NCBI RefSeq assembly: GCF_019093865.1
Contig: NZ_JABJXD010000001.1
Coordinates: forward strand, 248,001-312,000
Reading direction: 5' to 3'
DNA from: Lentibacillus saliphilus
GTDB taxonomy: Bacteria > Bacillota > Bacilli > Bacillales > Amphibacillaceae
Length of the DNA stretch: 64,000 bases
Of this stretch, positions 41,941 through 51,431 are shown in pieces (positions within the stretch are counted from its first letter, which is position 1; every line of letters begins with the position of its first letter). The notes below the pieces were generated by a model, which had not been told where the DNA came from, made no database searches, and was given only the letters and a program-made list of their open reading frames with translations. A program made the position numbers and the translations under genes.

Positions 41941-42204
41941 TTATTCGAGTAAGAGTGGTTTTGGATAAAGATCAGGGTTATGTGCTTCATGAATTAGAAT
42001 AACATCTGAACCTATCGTAACAATATGATTCCACGGTATTACAATTTCCTCTGCTTTACCGAATACACCACTTTTTTTATGATAGAGAATGAGGGCAACA
42101 ATTCGACCAGTTTGCTCATTTATTTCTAAATCAGAAATATGTCCAAGTCTCGTTCCATTCTCAACGATAATAACTTCTTTGATTTGTAATTCTGATAATA
42201 GCAC
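41941..42204 (-). CDS. ylmC: PRC-barrel protein, YlmC/YmxH family
   Basis: An 87-residue protein of the sporulation-associated YlmC/YmxH family with a PRC-barrel fold: ELQIKEVIIVENGTRLGHISDLE and WNHIVTIGSDVILI. It lies between sigG and the division genes as in B. subtilis. Start is uncertain between GTG 42204 and TTG 42207; GGTAGGTGTGG is upstream of both. Function unknown. Confidence 0.85.
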   Translation of the reverse strand: MLLSELQIKEVIIVENGTRLGHISDLEINEQTGRIVALILYHKKSGVFGKAEEIVIPWNHIVTIGSDVILIHEAHNPDLYPKPLLLE

Positions 42205-42277
42205 CAATGATCCACACCTACCTTTTTTTTACATGTATATGCATGTCAAAGTAGCGCTATTATTGACTGAGAGAAAT

Positions 42278-42307
42278 AAAAATAAGGCAGACATAATGCC
42301 TGCCTTA
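42278..42307 (-). terminator. Terminator after sigG
   Basis: On minus, TAAGGCAG pairs with CTGCCTTA and is followed by TTTTTATTT. It lies about 130 bases after the sigG stop. Confidence 0.75.
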
Positions 42308-42440
42308 CTTCTAGTTAATATTGCGACGGTCAACCTTTTTAAGTAAATGATACATTTACAATGGCAAATTAAAGTTATCTGCTAAACCGTCTGTAAAACC
42401 AACATATTAAATGTCATGATGCATCGGGATTATTAAAACC

Positions 42441-43220
42441 TTATTCAAACATTTGTTTATTCATTTGTTCAATTGCCGCTTTTTCCAACCGCGAGACCTG
42501 TGCTTGAGAAATGCCAATTTCATCTGCAACTTCCATTTGTGTTTTTCCTTGAAAAAAGCGTTTGTTTAAAATCATTTTTTCCCGTTCGTTTAAACGATGC
42601 ATTCCTTCTTTAAGAGACAGCTTGTCTACCCAGCTTGAATCTTTTTCTTTTTCATCTCCCAATTGATCCATCACATAAATTGGATCACCGCCATCATTGT
42701 ATATCGGCTCATGTAATGATACCGGATCTTGTATGGCATCAAGGGCAAAAACAATTTCTGAATGCGGAATACCCATTTCCTCAGCAATTTCCATAGCTGT
42801 TGGTTCTTTTGATGTTTTGCCGATCAGCCTCTCCCGAACTTGCAAGGCTTTATAAGCGGTGTCACGTAATGATCTTGACACGCGAATTGGATTATTATCC
42901 CTTAAATATCGGCGAATTTCTCCAATAATCATAGGTACGGCATAAGTGGAAAACCTAACATTATGACTTAAGTCAAAGTTGTCTATGGACTTCATTAAGC
43001 CAATGCAGCCAACTTGAAACAAATCATCAACGTATTCACCACGATTGTTAAAGCGTTGAATAACGCTTAAGACGAGACGTAGGTTTCCATTGACTAATTC
43101 TTCCCTTGCAGATAAATCACCGTTCTGCATCTTTACAAACAATTTTCTCATTTCCTCATTTTTAAGTACCGGCAATTTTGATGTATCCACACCACATATT
43201 TCAACTTTATGTCTCGACAT
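42441..43220 (-). CDS. sigG: RNA polymerase sigma-G factor
   Basis: Late forespore sigma factor. The 259-residue sigma-70 protein begins MSRHKVEICGVDTSKLPVL, a typical SigG start, with region 2 (VDDLFQVGCIGLMKSIDNFD), region 3 and region 4 helix-turn-helix (KTQMEVADEIGISQAQVSRLEK). GGGAGGG lies 7 bases before the ATG and is the target of a leader hairpin. It follows sigE and has its own sigma-F/G-type promoter. Confidence 0.97.
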   Translation of the reverse strand: MSRHKVEICGVDTSKLPVLKNEEMRKLFVKMQNGDLSAREELVNGNLRLVLSVIQRFNNRGEYVDDLFQVGCIGLMKSIDNFDLSHNVRFSTYAVPMIIGEIRRYLRDNNPIRVSRSLRDTAYKALQVRERLIGKTSKEPTAMEIAEEMGIPHSEIVFALDAIQDPVSLHEPIYNDGGDPIYVMDQLGDEKEKDSSWVDKLSLKEGMHRLNEREKMILNKRFFQGKTQMEVADEIGISQAQVSRLEKAAIEQMNKQMFE

Positions 43221-43226
43221 GTTCTG

Positions 43227-43272
43227 CCCTCCCAGTTCCTCATGCTGTTCATGGACAGTATCTCCGGGAGGG
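43227..43272 (-). promoter_or_regulatory. Leader hairpin that pairs with the sigG ribosome-binding site
   Basis: In RNA read through from sigE, CCCUCCCGG (43264-43272) can pair with CUGGGAGGG (43227-43235), which includes the sigG Shine-Dalgarno. The stem is 9 bp with one G-U, and a smaller CUGU/ACAG hairpin fits in the loop. RNA started at the sigG promoter begins inside the loop and lacks the upstream arm. Confidence 0.65.
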
Positions 43273-43286
43273 AGTTATTTTATGCA
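43256..43286 (-). promoter_or_regulatory. Sigma-F/sigma-G-type promoter of sigG
   Basis: Minus-strand TGCATA (43281-43286), 18-base spacer, GATACTG (43256-43262), against the consensus TGMATA and CATACTA. The start would be near 43249, about 28 bases before the ATG. Confidence 0.65.
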
Positions 43287-43342
43287 ATGCATATATGTCG
43301 TGACAACGTATCAATTGTCGTTAAACCGGCTTGAAATAAAGG

Positions 43343-44062
43343 CTAAACCATTTTGTTAAATTCTTTTTGCAGCCTGCTTATGATCTTTTTTTCTAGCCTT
43401 GAAATATATGATTGAGAAATGCCAAGCATATCAGCAACCGCTTTTTGTGTTTGTTCCTCATTCCCAATTAATCCGAAACGCAGCTCCATAATTTGTTTTT
43501 CACGATCGGATAACGTTGACAGAGATCTCTTTAGAAGGTCTTTATCAACCGTCACATCGAGTTCTCTCGTCGTAATATCTTCTTCTGTACCTAGAACATC
43601 TGATAATAATAATTCATTGCCATCCCAATCAATGTTCAACGGTTCATCAAAAGACACCTCTGATTTTGTTTTGTTGTTTCGACGCAAATACATTAAAATC
43701 TCATTTTCTATACATCTTGATGCATATGTCGCTAATTTTATTTTTTTCTCCGGATCAAAGGTATTGACTGCTTTTATAAGGCCTATTGTACCAATACTTA
43801 TTAAGTCCTCTATGTTAATGCCGGTGTTTTCAAACTTTCTAGCAATATAAACGACGAGACGTAAATTGTGTTCAATCAACATAGAACGTGCCGATTCATC
43901 TCCTTGAGGGAGCAATGTCAATAACTGATGTTCTTCTTCTTTAGATAAGGGAGGTGGTAACGCTTCACTACCTCCAATATAATAGACTTCTTTTGGCTTA
44001 AAGCCCAGCTTTATGAGTAGCTTATACCACCACAAACGTAAACGTAGCTTCCACAATTTCAA
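43343..44062 (-). CDS. sigE: RNA polymerase sigma-E factor precursor (pro-sigma-E)
   Basis: Early mother-cell sigma factor made as an inactive precursor. The 239-residue protein has an amphipathic pro-sequence (about residues 1-27, [15 protein letters not shown]) removed by SpoIIGA before [13 protein letters not shown], then region 2 ([19 protein letters not shown]) and region 4 ([21 protein letters not shown]). The start is TTG at 44062 with GGAGCG upstream. It lies 24 bases after spoIIGA. Confidence 0.97.
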   Translation of the reverse strand: MKLWKLRLRLWWYKLLIKLGFKPKEVYYIGGSEALPPPLSKEEEHQLLTLLPQGDESARSMLIEHNLRLVVYIARKFENTGINIEDLISIGTIGLIKAVNTFDPEKKIKLATYASRCIENEILMYLRRNNKTKSEVSFDEPLNIDWDGNELLLSDVLGTEEDITTRELDVTVDKDLLKRSLSTLSDREKQIMELRFGLIGNEEQTQKAVADMLGISQSYISRLEKKIISRLQKEFNKMV

Positions 44063-44086
44063 AATGATTTCGCTCCTTTCTATGCC

Positions 44087-45007
44087 TTATGCCGATTTAA
44101 CAGTTGCAAAATGCAAAACGAGTGGATGAAGTAAGCAATGATAGGATTGATCTCGCGTTAATTCAGCAAACTGAAGACCAATTAGAACCTTTTTGGTAAC
44201 GAACGTTTGTCCTTCATATTCAACAAGCAGCTGATCTGGTTTGATTGCAAGCATTAACATCCGCTTGCCATCTACACCTTGATACGGTACGAAGTATAAC
44301 CGATCTTGTATGCTTATAGGGATATTAGCCAACTGATGTGAGCTTGACGCATCTTTTAGCGCTTGCCATTCCGGTTCGCTAAACCATTGCCGCATAAAAT
44401 ATTCATCACCTATAATGACTGGATAGTTTGTAAGCGGATCAACAAGTTGATTACCACTGTCAATTAAAGCCGTTGTTGATAAACGTGTCCCCTGTAATTC
44501 CATCGTCACCGAGACGAATTGCTCATAGCGGATGTTATCACTCGCTTGCCCGTCCATACGTAGTTTTGTAAACAGCCAAACGATAGGAAAGCCAATCACG
44601 ACAAACACCCAGCTAATTGGAGTGCCAAATCCTTCCGTCATTGTTAACACCCCGCCAGGAGATTGCTCTATAGGACTTTGGAGCAAAAAATGCAAAGCAA
44701 TCAAACCACCTCCGATTGTAAACGTTGTAAAATAAAATAACAGTAAACATTTAACTGTTTGATACACATTTTTGAAACGAAATGCGACTAAAATTATCCA
44801 AACAGAGTACAGAGCTTTACCAAATAATGTCGTCAAAAATGAGTCTGGATAAAAAAGGGAGACTGGGACAATCATTGAAGCAACAATTGCTCCCACCATA
44901 ACTCTTACCTTATGTGTTCCGTCTCGGGCTAGTGATTGTGTTAGCATTAATAGCATCCAATCCAGCAAAAAGTTCAATAGCCAGATGGCATCAAGATAAA
45001 TTGTCAC
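44087..45007 (-). CDS. spoIIGA: Sporulation sigma-E factor processing peptidase
   Basis: Membrane aspartic protease that cuts pro-sigma-E after a forespore signal. The 306-residue protein has five hydrophobic helices in its first half and a soluble protease domain with the active aspartate in TTALIDSGNQL (near residue 180). It starts at GTG 45007 behind GGGAG. It is the first gene of the spoIIGA-sigE operon, with a Spo0A-type promoter upstream. Confidence 0.95.
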   Translation of the reverse strand: MTIYLDAIWLLNFLLDWMLLMLTQSLARDGTHKVRVMVGAIVASMIVPVSLFYPDSFLTTLFGKALYSVWIILVAFRFKNVYQTVKCLLLFYFTTFTIGGGLIALHFLLQSPIEQSPGGVLTMTEGFGTPISWVFVVIGFPIVWLFTKLRMDGQASDNIRYEQFVSVTMELQGTRLSTTALIDSGNQLVDPLTNYPVIIGDEYFMRQWFSEPEWQALKDASSSHQLANIPISIQDRLYFVPYQGVDGKRMLMLAIKPDQLLVEYEGQTFVTKKVLIGLQFAELTRDQSYHCLLHPLVLHFATVKSA

Positions 45008-45068
45008 CTTAATCTCCCTTCTATCCTATTAAACACCACATCTGTCTTTTTCTTTTGCGTTATAGTAG

Positions 45069-45101
45069 AGTATATCCAAGCATTAAAGCAAAGTCTGTCA
45101 C
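45069..45101 (-). promoter_or_regulatory. Spo0A-type sigma-A promoter of spoIIGA
   Basis: Minus-strand GTGACA (45096-45101) and TATACT (45069-45074) are separated by 21 bases, the unusually long spacing of Spo0A-activated promoters. The plus-strand TCTGTCACA (45094-45102) overlapping the -35 box matches the 0A-box consensus TTTGTCRAA at 7 of 9 positions. Confidence 0.5.
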
Positions 45102-45189
45102 AATTTGTATGTGAATGCCTACTAATTTAGACGACTTATCAATAAGTATGTCGGTTGCTTTAAAACTATGAAACATAAAAAAATAAACA

Positions 45190-45225
45190 AAAAAAAGCAA
45201 TTGACTTTAATAGCCAATTGCTTTT
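45190..45225. terminator. Terminator after ftsZ
   Basis: AAAAAGCAATTG and CAATTGCTTTTT form a 12-bp stem with a 10-base loop and A/T runs on both sides. It lies 16 bases after the ftsZ stop and isolates the division genes from the spoIIG operon. Confidence 0.85.
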
Positions 45226-45240
45226 TCGTTCGATTATCAT

Positions 45241-46362
45241 TTATCGGGATCGATTTCGATTCCTTAAAAAGGTAGGGATATCAAGCGTATCATCATCATG
45301 TACCGGTGTTTGCTTTGCTTGTCCCCCCGTTTCATCAACTTCTTCACGTGTTGCCGCATGTTGTTGATGTTGAAATGATCGTTGCTTTGAAGGCTGGACA
45401 GTCTTTTTACTTTCATCAAAGCCTGTTGCAATAACAGTGACTACAATCTCGTCTTTTAGATTCTCGTTAATCACTGATCCAAAGATCACATTCACTTCAT
45501 CATCTGCTGCTGATGTTACCAGGTCTGCCGCTTCTTGAACTTCAAATAAACTCAAGTTCGTGCCACCTGTAATATTCATTAATATACCATGAGCACCATC
45601 AATTGATGTTTCTAATAGTGGTGAAGAAATGGCCTTCTTTGCTGCCTCTGTAGCACGTGTTTCGCCAGTTGCAACACCAATTCCCATAAGTGCCGAGCCC
45701 TTATCAAACATGATCGTTTTCACATCAGCGAAGTCAACATTGATAAGACCTGGCTTGGCAATTAAATCAGAAATGCCTTGGACACCTTGACGCAGGACAT
45801 TGTCTGCTTCACGGAATGCTTCGAGCATTGGTGTGTTTTTATCAACAATCTCCAGTAAACGGTCATTTGGAATGACAATTAATGTATCGACACTGTTTTT
45901 TAAGGCTTCTATTCCTGAGACCGCTTGTGTGGATCTTCTTTTGCCTTCGAAGGAAAAAGGACGTGTTACAACACCGACTGTTAATGCACCTTGCTCTTTT
46001 GCAATTTCAGCAATGACAGGAGCTGCACCTGTACCTGTACCACCGCCCATACCGGCAGTTACAAATATCATATCTGCACCTTGAAGTGTATCTTCAATTT
46101 GTTCTCGATTTTCTTCAGCTGCTTTTTTCCCGACTTCTGGGTTTGCACCAGCACCTAAACCACGTGTGAGTTTATCTCCTATTTGCAGCTTTACTTCTGC
46201 TTTTGATAGATTGAGAGCCTGAGCATCTGTGTTAACTGCAATAAAGTCAACGCCCTCGACACCGTGTTCAATCATGCGATTTACAGCATTACTGCCGCCG
46301 CCACCTACACCGATCACTTTTATTGTAGCCAATTGATCTGAATTTGTATCGAACTCCAACAT
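45241..46362 (-). CDS. ftsZ: Cell division protein FtsZ
   Basis: Tubulin-like GTPase that forms the Z ring. The 373-residue protein starts [18 protein letters not shown], has the tubulin signature [11 protein letters not shown], the T7 loop [10 protein letters not shown] and a flexible linker before the conserved C-terminal peptide [18 protein letters not shown], which binds FtsA, SepF and other partners. I start at ATG 46362, behind GGAGG; longer readings lie in the leader. It follows ftsA. Confidence 0.98.
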   Translation of the reverse strand: MLEFDTNSDQLATIKVIGVGGGGSNAVNRMIEHGVEGVDFIAVNTDAQALNLSKAEVKLQIGDKLTRGLGAGANPEVGKKAAEENREQIEDTLQGADMIFVTAGMGGGTGTGAAPVIAEIAKEQGALTVGVVTRPFSFEGKRRSTQAVSGIEALKNSVDTLIVIPNDRLLEIVDKNTPMLEAFREADNVLRQGVQGISDLIAKPGLINVDFADVKTIMFDKGSALMGIGVATGETRATEAAKKAISSPLLETSIDGAHGILMNITGGTNLSLFEVQEAADLVTSAADDEVNVIFGSVINENLKDEIVVTVIATGFDESKKTVQPSKQRSFQHQQHAATREEVDETGGQAKQTPVHDDDTLDIPTFLRNRNRSR

Positions 46363-46458
46363 ATCTTTGTTCCTCCTATTATGCAAAATCACAAGCGTGT
46401 TCTTTGTTGATTAAGTTGAGCAATGAAGACTTACAGCATTTTAATGCAGAACGTCTCA

Positions 46459-47733
46459 TTAATCGAAAAAGTATTTAAATAGATTAGCAATGCGTTTTTC
46501 TTTAGGCTGTGCATTGTCAGCAGATTGTTGTTTTACTTTCTTGCGTTTCGGCTTACCTTCAGCATGATTAATTATGACTGCTGGAAATAAGTCTTTGCCT
46601 TGTATTTTCGCATTATGATAAGCAAATTGCAAGATGCCGACACCAGCTGTATACTGTGGTTCTCTCACACCTATGTAATCTGGAATGGCAATGCGAATAT
46701 TCGATTGGAGAACGGCTTGAGCAAGCTCTTGAACGCCGGGCATTTTCATCGTTCCACCTGTCAGCACAAATCCACCAGGTAATTGATCATAACCCATACG
46801 TCTAATTTCTTGCTTGGCAAATAAATAGATTTCTTCTAATCGGGCTTCGATAATATCTGCCATTTCTAATTGATTATGTGTTTCTCGATGATTACTGCCA
46901 ATTACCGAAACATCAAAAACTTCTTCGGATCGCGCGTCATCGTAAAACGCATGACCATAATTCAATTTAATATCCTCTGCTTCATCTGTTGAAGTTCTTA
47001 ATCCAATCGATATGTCTTTTGTAATATTTGTACCACCGAGTGGTGTCACGCGTGTTGCTGCGAGATGATCGTTCTCAAATACGGAAACGGTTGTGCATCC
47101 ACCACCAATATCAATGAGAGCAACCCCGAGGTTTTTTTCATCTTTTGATAAGGCAATTGTCCCGGCAGCAAGTGGCTGTAAGCAAATATCAGTAATTTTA
47201 AGACCTGCTCGCTCAACACAACGTAAAATGTTATGCAGAACGGTCTTTGAGCATGTAATAATGGTTCCTTCCATTTCTAGCCTTACACCGATCATGCCTC
47301 TCGGATCATTGATCTCGTCTAAGCCATCAACAATGAATTGCTTTGGAATGACATCAACGATTTCACGTTCTGGGGGAACGGAAATCACCTGCGCACCGTC
47401 AATTACACGCTGCACATCTTCATTTCCAATTTCACGATTATCACTTTGAACGGCAACAACACCGTGACAAGGCTGGAGTTGTATATGACTGCCGTTTATG
47501 CCAACAATCACGCTATCAATGCTCATGCCTACCATTCGTTCTGCCTGTTCTACCGCACTCTTTATGGACTGTACGGTTTGATCAATATCTACTATTGCCC
47601 CTTTTTTCATGCCATTTGACGAGGCACTTCCTACACCAATGATATTTAATGAATCATTTAAAACTTCACCAATTATTACTTTTACTTTTGATGTACCGAT
47701 GTCAAGACTAACTAGTACTTCACCGTTGTTCAA
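46459..47733 (-). CDS. ftsA: Cell division protein FtsA
   Basis: Actin-like ATPase that ties FtsZ filaments to the membrane. The 424-residue protein has the phosphate-1 motif LVSLDIGTSKVKV, GGGCTTV and the adenosine motif VLTGGTMKMPG; the C-terminal IANLFKYFFD is the membrane-binding amphipathic helix. I start it at TTG 47733 (NNGEVLVSLDIG), 6-7 bases after AGGAGGTG, which matches the B. subtilis N-terminus; a longer ATG reading would translate the ribosome-binding site. Confidence 0.95.
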   Translation of the reverse strand: MNNGEVLVSLDIGTSKVKVIIGEVLNDSLNIIGVGSASSNGMKKGAIVDIDQTVQSIKSAVEQAERMVGMSIDSVIVGINGSHIQLQPCHGVVAVQSDNREIGNEDVQRVIDGAQVISVPPEREIVDVIPKQFIVDGLDEINDPRGMIGVRLEMEGTIITCSKTVLHNILRCVERAGLKITDICLQPLAAGTIALSKDEKNLGVALIDIGGGCTTVSVFENDHLAATRVTPLGGTNITKDISIGLRTSTDEAEDIKLNYGHAFYDDARSEEVFDVSVIGSNHRETHNQLEMADIIEARLEEIYLFAKQEIRRMGYDQLPGGFVLTGGTMKMPGVQELAQAVLQSNIRIAIPDYIGVREPQYTAGVGILQFAYHNAKIQGKDLFPAVIINHAEGKPKRKKVKQQSADNAQPKEKRIANLFKYFFD

Positions 47734-47834
47734 AAAAGGCACCTCCTGCGTCAGCATCTCATCACGTATATTTTTCATAGAATCAATTTAAACTCATGTA
47801 TTTCCTAATATCATTAACTGTATTCTATTATTGT

Positions 47835-47935
47835 AAATGAAGTTTATGAAAAAGAAAATATTTTATATAGAATTCTATGCCCAAAAACATTATCTCTTAT
47901 ATTATCGTTTAAATGCGCCTTGAAATGAAGTTTAT
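47835..47935. repeat. Two copies of a 13-base direct repeat upstream of ftsA
   Basis: AAATGAAGTTTAT occurs at 47835-47847 and 47923-47935, 88 bases apart, in the AT-rich 215-base region between divIB and ftsA. This region should hold the ftsA promoters; I could not assign them with confidence. Confidence 0.7.
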
Positions 47936-47948
47936 TCGTCAATTTCTT

Positions 47949-48722
47949 TTATTCTTCAAGCTCATCTTTTAATTCTTGGTCATACGCTTCAAAATAAGCA
48001 CCAACTCCGATATGGACGATGCCTTTACTACCCGGTGCAAGCTGTGAAACGATAGATGGATACACCTTCATACGGTCGGAGAAATTGCGAATTGTTCCTT
48101 CAACTACAAAACCATCGATCATGTAAAGGCGTAATTTGTTTTTATTGTCGGGCTCAGGCGTCCAATGAATCTCCGATATTAAATGCCTTATACTAGCTGG
48201 TAGTTCTTTTAATTGTTGGCTCATGTTGTATCTTACATCACTATCACGAAAGCCGATTAAAAGCGGCGCATCACCATGAGGTTGCTTTAACTTTTCCTTC
48301 GAAAGGAGTTCACCAGTTTCAAGAAGTGGAATATAAGACTTGTCCTGATGTACGTAACCAACTCGGTCAAATTCATCTATTTGGATGTTTATTGTCCAGG
48401 GTAGTTCACGTTCCACCTTTACTGATCGAATCTCAGGCTTGTCCGTAATCGTGTTCTCAACATCTGTAAGATCAACAGACCAAATGTTCATATCTGTCGA
48501 CAAACCACTTAACTGAATAATAGACGATTGAGCAACTTGGTTATGGCCTCTAACGTGAATCGTTTTAATATGGCTTAAAGGGGTTTGTAAATAAACGACT
48601 ACTGAAACCAACAAAAAGAAGATCGTCAAGTATGTTATAAGTCGGCGATTCGCTTTCTTTTTACGTGCCTGTTTTAATTTAGGTATTCGATCTTCAATCG
48701 ATACAATGTTCTTTTTGCTCAT
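47949..48722 (-). CDS. divIB: Cell division protein DivIB/FtsQ
   Basis: Single-pass membrane protein of the divisome that binds FtsL and DivIC. The 257-residue protein has a short basic cytoplasmic part, a transmembrane helix near residues 28-46, a POTRA domain (about 50-120, IKTIHVRGHNQVAQSSIIQLSGL pattern) and an extracellular beta domain. In B. subtilis murG and murB lie between spoVE and divIB; here they are absent. Confidence 0.93.
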   Translation of the reverse strand: MSKKNIVSIEDRIPKLKQARKKKANRRLITYLTIFFLLVSVVVYLQTPLSHIKTIHVRGHNQVAQSSIIQLSGLSTDMNIWSVDLTDVENTITDKPEIRSVKVERELPWTINIQIDEFDRVGYVHQDKSYIPLLETGELLSKEKLKQPHGDAPLLIGFRDSDVRYNMSQQLKELPASIRHLISEIHWTPEPDNKNKLRLYMIDGFVVEGTIRNFSDRMKVYPSIVSQLAPGSKGIVHIGVGAYFEAYDQELKDELEE

Positions 48723-48756
48723 TCATATCGTCCTTTAAGGTAAATGTTCTATTTTT

Positions 48757-48794
48757 TGCAAAAACAGAAGAAAACGGCGCTTTTTAAGCCGTTT
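48757..48794 (-). terminator. Hairpin after spoVE, likely terminator
   Basis: On minus, AAACGGC pairs with GCCGTTT (7 bp) and is followed by TCTTCTGTTTTTGC. It lies between spoVE and divIB, so divIB probably also has its own promoter or depends on read-through. Confidence 0.6.
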
Positions 48795-48898
48795 CATGAT
48801 TGATTATCTAAATTATATCATAATATGGGCCATATATATATACCCAGGTCATACAGTTTTCGCCTTTTTTGGAAATAAGTTATGTTTAGTAAAGTTTC

Positions 48899-50008
48899 CT
48901 ATATTTTCGTATATCTGCTTATATTTAACAGTATACCGACTGAGCATAATGTTAGTGTCAAAGACGACCCCCCATAACTTAAAAAAGGGAGTGTAATACC
49001 CGTTACTGGAATGAGCCCAATAACAACACTTATGTTAATCATGACTTGCAATGTTAACATAGAGACAATACCAAGAGCTAAAAAGGTTCCGAACATATCG
49101 GGTGCTTGCAATGTAACTTTTATCCCCCGCCAGAAAAGAATTGCAAATAACAACAAGACAAATGTACCACCGATAAAACCTAACTCTTCTCCTAAAATCG
49201 AAAAAATAAAATCAGTTTGTGGCTCAGGTAAGTAAAAGTATTTTTGTAAACTTTGTCCTAGTCCAACACCTAATAATCCCCCAGGTCCTATTGCATAAAG
49301 TGATTGTATGATTTGGAAGCCATCCCCCAAAGGATCCTGCCACGGATTTATAAAAGCAGTAATACGGCTGATTCGATAGGGTGCCGATATAATTAAAAAT
49401 AAAAAGCCAATTACACCGACAATGCCAAGTCCAAAAAAATGACTCAAGCGGGCACCAGAAGCGTAAATCATAACGATACACGTTAAAACGAGAACAACGC
49501 CTGTACCTAGATCTGGTTGAAGCATAATCAGGCCAAATGCCGTAAATACAAGAATGAGTGACGGAAAAAAGCCTTTTGTGAATGACATCATATGTTTTTG
49601 ATTAGAAGATAAATATACTGCTAAGAAAATAATTAGACCGAGCTTCATAAATTCTGAAGGTTGAATACTAAATGCACCGACTCCAATCCAGCTTTGAGCA
49701 CCGCCACGTGTAATACCAATCCCTGGAATTAACACAACAAGCAATAATAAAAAGCAAAGCACCAATATGAGATTCGCGTATTTTTTAAACAACGTATACG
49801 GAATTCTCATAATAAAGACCATCGCCACAACACCTGCACCGATAAATAAAAGTTGACGCTTCACATAAAAGTATGCATCATCGTATTTATATTCCGCCCA
49901 AATATAAGATGCACTAAATACCATAATGATCCCAATAAGTAAAAGAAGTATGATAGCACCAAGCATTGTATAATCTGGTGCATAGTTCGAATTGCTTTTT
50001 AACTTCAA
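48899..50008 (-). CDS. spoVE: SEDS-family peptidoglycan polymerase SpoVE
   Basis: Glycosyltransferase of the FtsW/RodA family for spore cortex synthesis. The 369-residue protein has ten hydrophobic helices with SEDS motifs (RGGAQSWIGVGAFSIQPSE, catalytic-loop region QPDLGTG, LPFLSYGGSSL) and is closer to SpoVE than to FtsW over the whole length. I start it at TTG 50008 (KLKSNSNYAPDY), 6 bases after GGGGTG. Cognate partner is SpoVD, encoded nearby. It could also serve in division. Confidence 0.9.
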   Translation of the reverse strand: MKLKSNSNYAPDYTMLGAIILLLLIGIIMVFSASYIWAEYKYDDAYFYVKRQLLFIGAGVVAMVFIMRIPYTLFKKYANLILVLCFLLLLVVLIPGIGITRGGAQSWIGVGAFSIQPSEFMKLGLIIFLAVYLSSNQKHMMSFTKGFFPSLILVFTAFGLIMLQPDLGTGVVLVLTCIVMIYASGARLSHFFGLGIVGVIGFLFLIISAPYRISRITAFINPWQDPLGDGFQIIQSLYAIGPGGLLGVGLGQSLQKYFYLPEPQTDFIFSILGEELGFIGGTFVLLLFAILFWRGIKVTLQAPDMFGTFLALGIVSMLTLQVMINISVVIGLIPVTGITLPFLSYGGSSLTLTLCSVGILLNISRYTKI

Positions 50009-50084
50009 AAAAAACACCCCTTTTCCAAAGTAAACGGAATTGGGGCTGAATCCTTTATCGTTATAACATGCTCGAAACAAGCCC

Positions 50085-51431
50085 CTACATTAATCTATGC
50101 ACAGCTTGTATAAACATGTCACCTCTTTCCTCAAACGTGCGATACTGATCCCAGCTCGCACAAGCTGGTGACAATAACACGACATCACCTGTCTCACTCA
50201 TATCATGCGCTTTTATGGCCGCTTCCGAAACATCCTTTGCCGGAATAACATGCTCAATTCCAGCCTGTTGAGCGAGTTCAATTAACTTTTGTTGTGTTTC
50301 ACCAAAAGCAACAACGCTCTTCACATGCTTCATAAACGGAAGCAACTCATCAAATGACTGTCCACGCTCTAAGCCCCCTGCTAGCCAAATAATTGGTTTA
50401 TCAAAAGCAGAAAGGGCTTTTTGAGCAGCAAGAATATTGGTAGCTTTTGAATCATTATAATAGAGACGTCCGTTAATATCCGCAACAAATTCCAGACGAT
50501 GACGAATGCCTGTAAATGACATTAAAATATTTTTGATAGAAGCGTTATGAACCCCAACCAGCTTTGCAACTGCAACCGCTGCTAAAATATTTTCGAGGTT
50601 ATGATGTCCAACGAGCGCTACTTCTGATCGAGACATGATACGTTCTTCTTTAAAGTAAATCGTGTTTTCATCTGCCCACGCCCCTTCCTTCTGAGGCACT
50701 GTCGCCGAAAAAGGAACACATAAAGCATGAGCATGTTGGACGACTTCTTTAACTTTAGCATGGTCAGCATTGTATACAAGATAATCATCAGCCGATTGGT
50801 TTTTAAATATTCTCGTTTTTGCTTCTACATAGCTTTCAAACGTCTTATGATAATCTAAATGCGCTTCATATAAATTTAATAAGACCGCAATTTTCGGCTT
50901 AAACGTTTGAGTACCCATCAGTTGAAATGAGGACAATTCTAAAACAAGATGATCATCAGGTGTCATCGATTGGACAGTTTCCGTTGCCGCCACACCGATA
51001 TTACCAGCTACCTTTGCTTGAAGACCATCTGCTCGCAGCATGTCACCAATAAGAGACGTCGTTGTCGTTTTGCCATTTGAACCGGTTATCCCTATTATCG
51101 GTCCTGTCGTCAACAAGCTTGCAATTTCAATTTCGGTAATAATCGGAATTTGGCGTGCCATTGCCTCCAGAAGTATTGGATGGTCATAAGAAATACCAGG
51201 CGTTTTAACAATGATATCAATATCATCTATAACTGATATCGGATGCGAACCAATAACAAGTTCAGCTCCCATTTGCTGGAGCTCATCCAATATGGTGTCA
51301 CTTTCTGGTTTAAGTTCATTTATTCTGACCCGCTTATGCTCATGTAAAAGAAGCTTGGCTGCTGCTGTTCCACTTTTAGCTAGCCCAAGCACTAATATAT
51401 TGTTATATGGGAAATGCTTCAAAAAACTCAT
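50085..51431 (-). CDS. murD: UDP-N-acetylmuramoylalanine-D-glutamate ligase
   Basis: Adds D-glutamate to UDP-MurNAc-L-alanine in the cytoplasm. The 448-residue Mur ligase has the ATP-binding motif [16 protein letters not shown], the middle-domain [10 protein letters not shown] and the C-terminal YNDSKATN. The ATG at 51431 overlaps the mraY stop by 4 bases; a longer reading starts inside mraY and lacks family similarity. Confidence 0.96.
   Translation of the reverse strand: MSFLKHFPYNNILVLGLAKSGTAAAKLLLHEHKRVRINELKPESDTILDELQQMGAELVIGSHPISVIDDIDIIVKTPGISYDHPILLEAMARQIPIITEIEIASLLTTGPIIGITGSNGKTTTTSLIGDMLRADGLQAKVAGNIGVAATETVQSMTPDDHLVLELSSFQLMGTQTFKPKIAVLLNLYEAHLDYHKTFESYVEAKTRIFKNQSADDYLVYNADHAKVKEVVQHAHALCVPFSATVPQKEGAWADENTIYFKEERIMSRSEVALVGHHNLENILAAVAVAKLVGVHNASIKNILMSFTGIRHRLEFVADINGRLYYNDSKATNILAAQKALSAFDKPIIWLAGGLERGQSFDELLPFMKHVKSVVAFGETQQKLIELAQQAGIEHVIPAKDVSEAAIKAHDMSETGDVVLLSPACASWDQYRTFEERGDMFIQAVHRLM

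Noticed and set aside
47093-47449. 118-codon ORF on plus, antisense to ftsA
   Set aside because: Mirror of conserved ftsA codons; no start signals.
47780-47830. Sigma-H promoter upstream of ftsA
   Set aside because: AGGAAAT and ATTGATT are spaced roughly as in sigma-H promoters but several consensus positions fail, so I do not list it.
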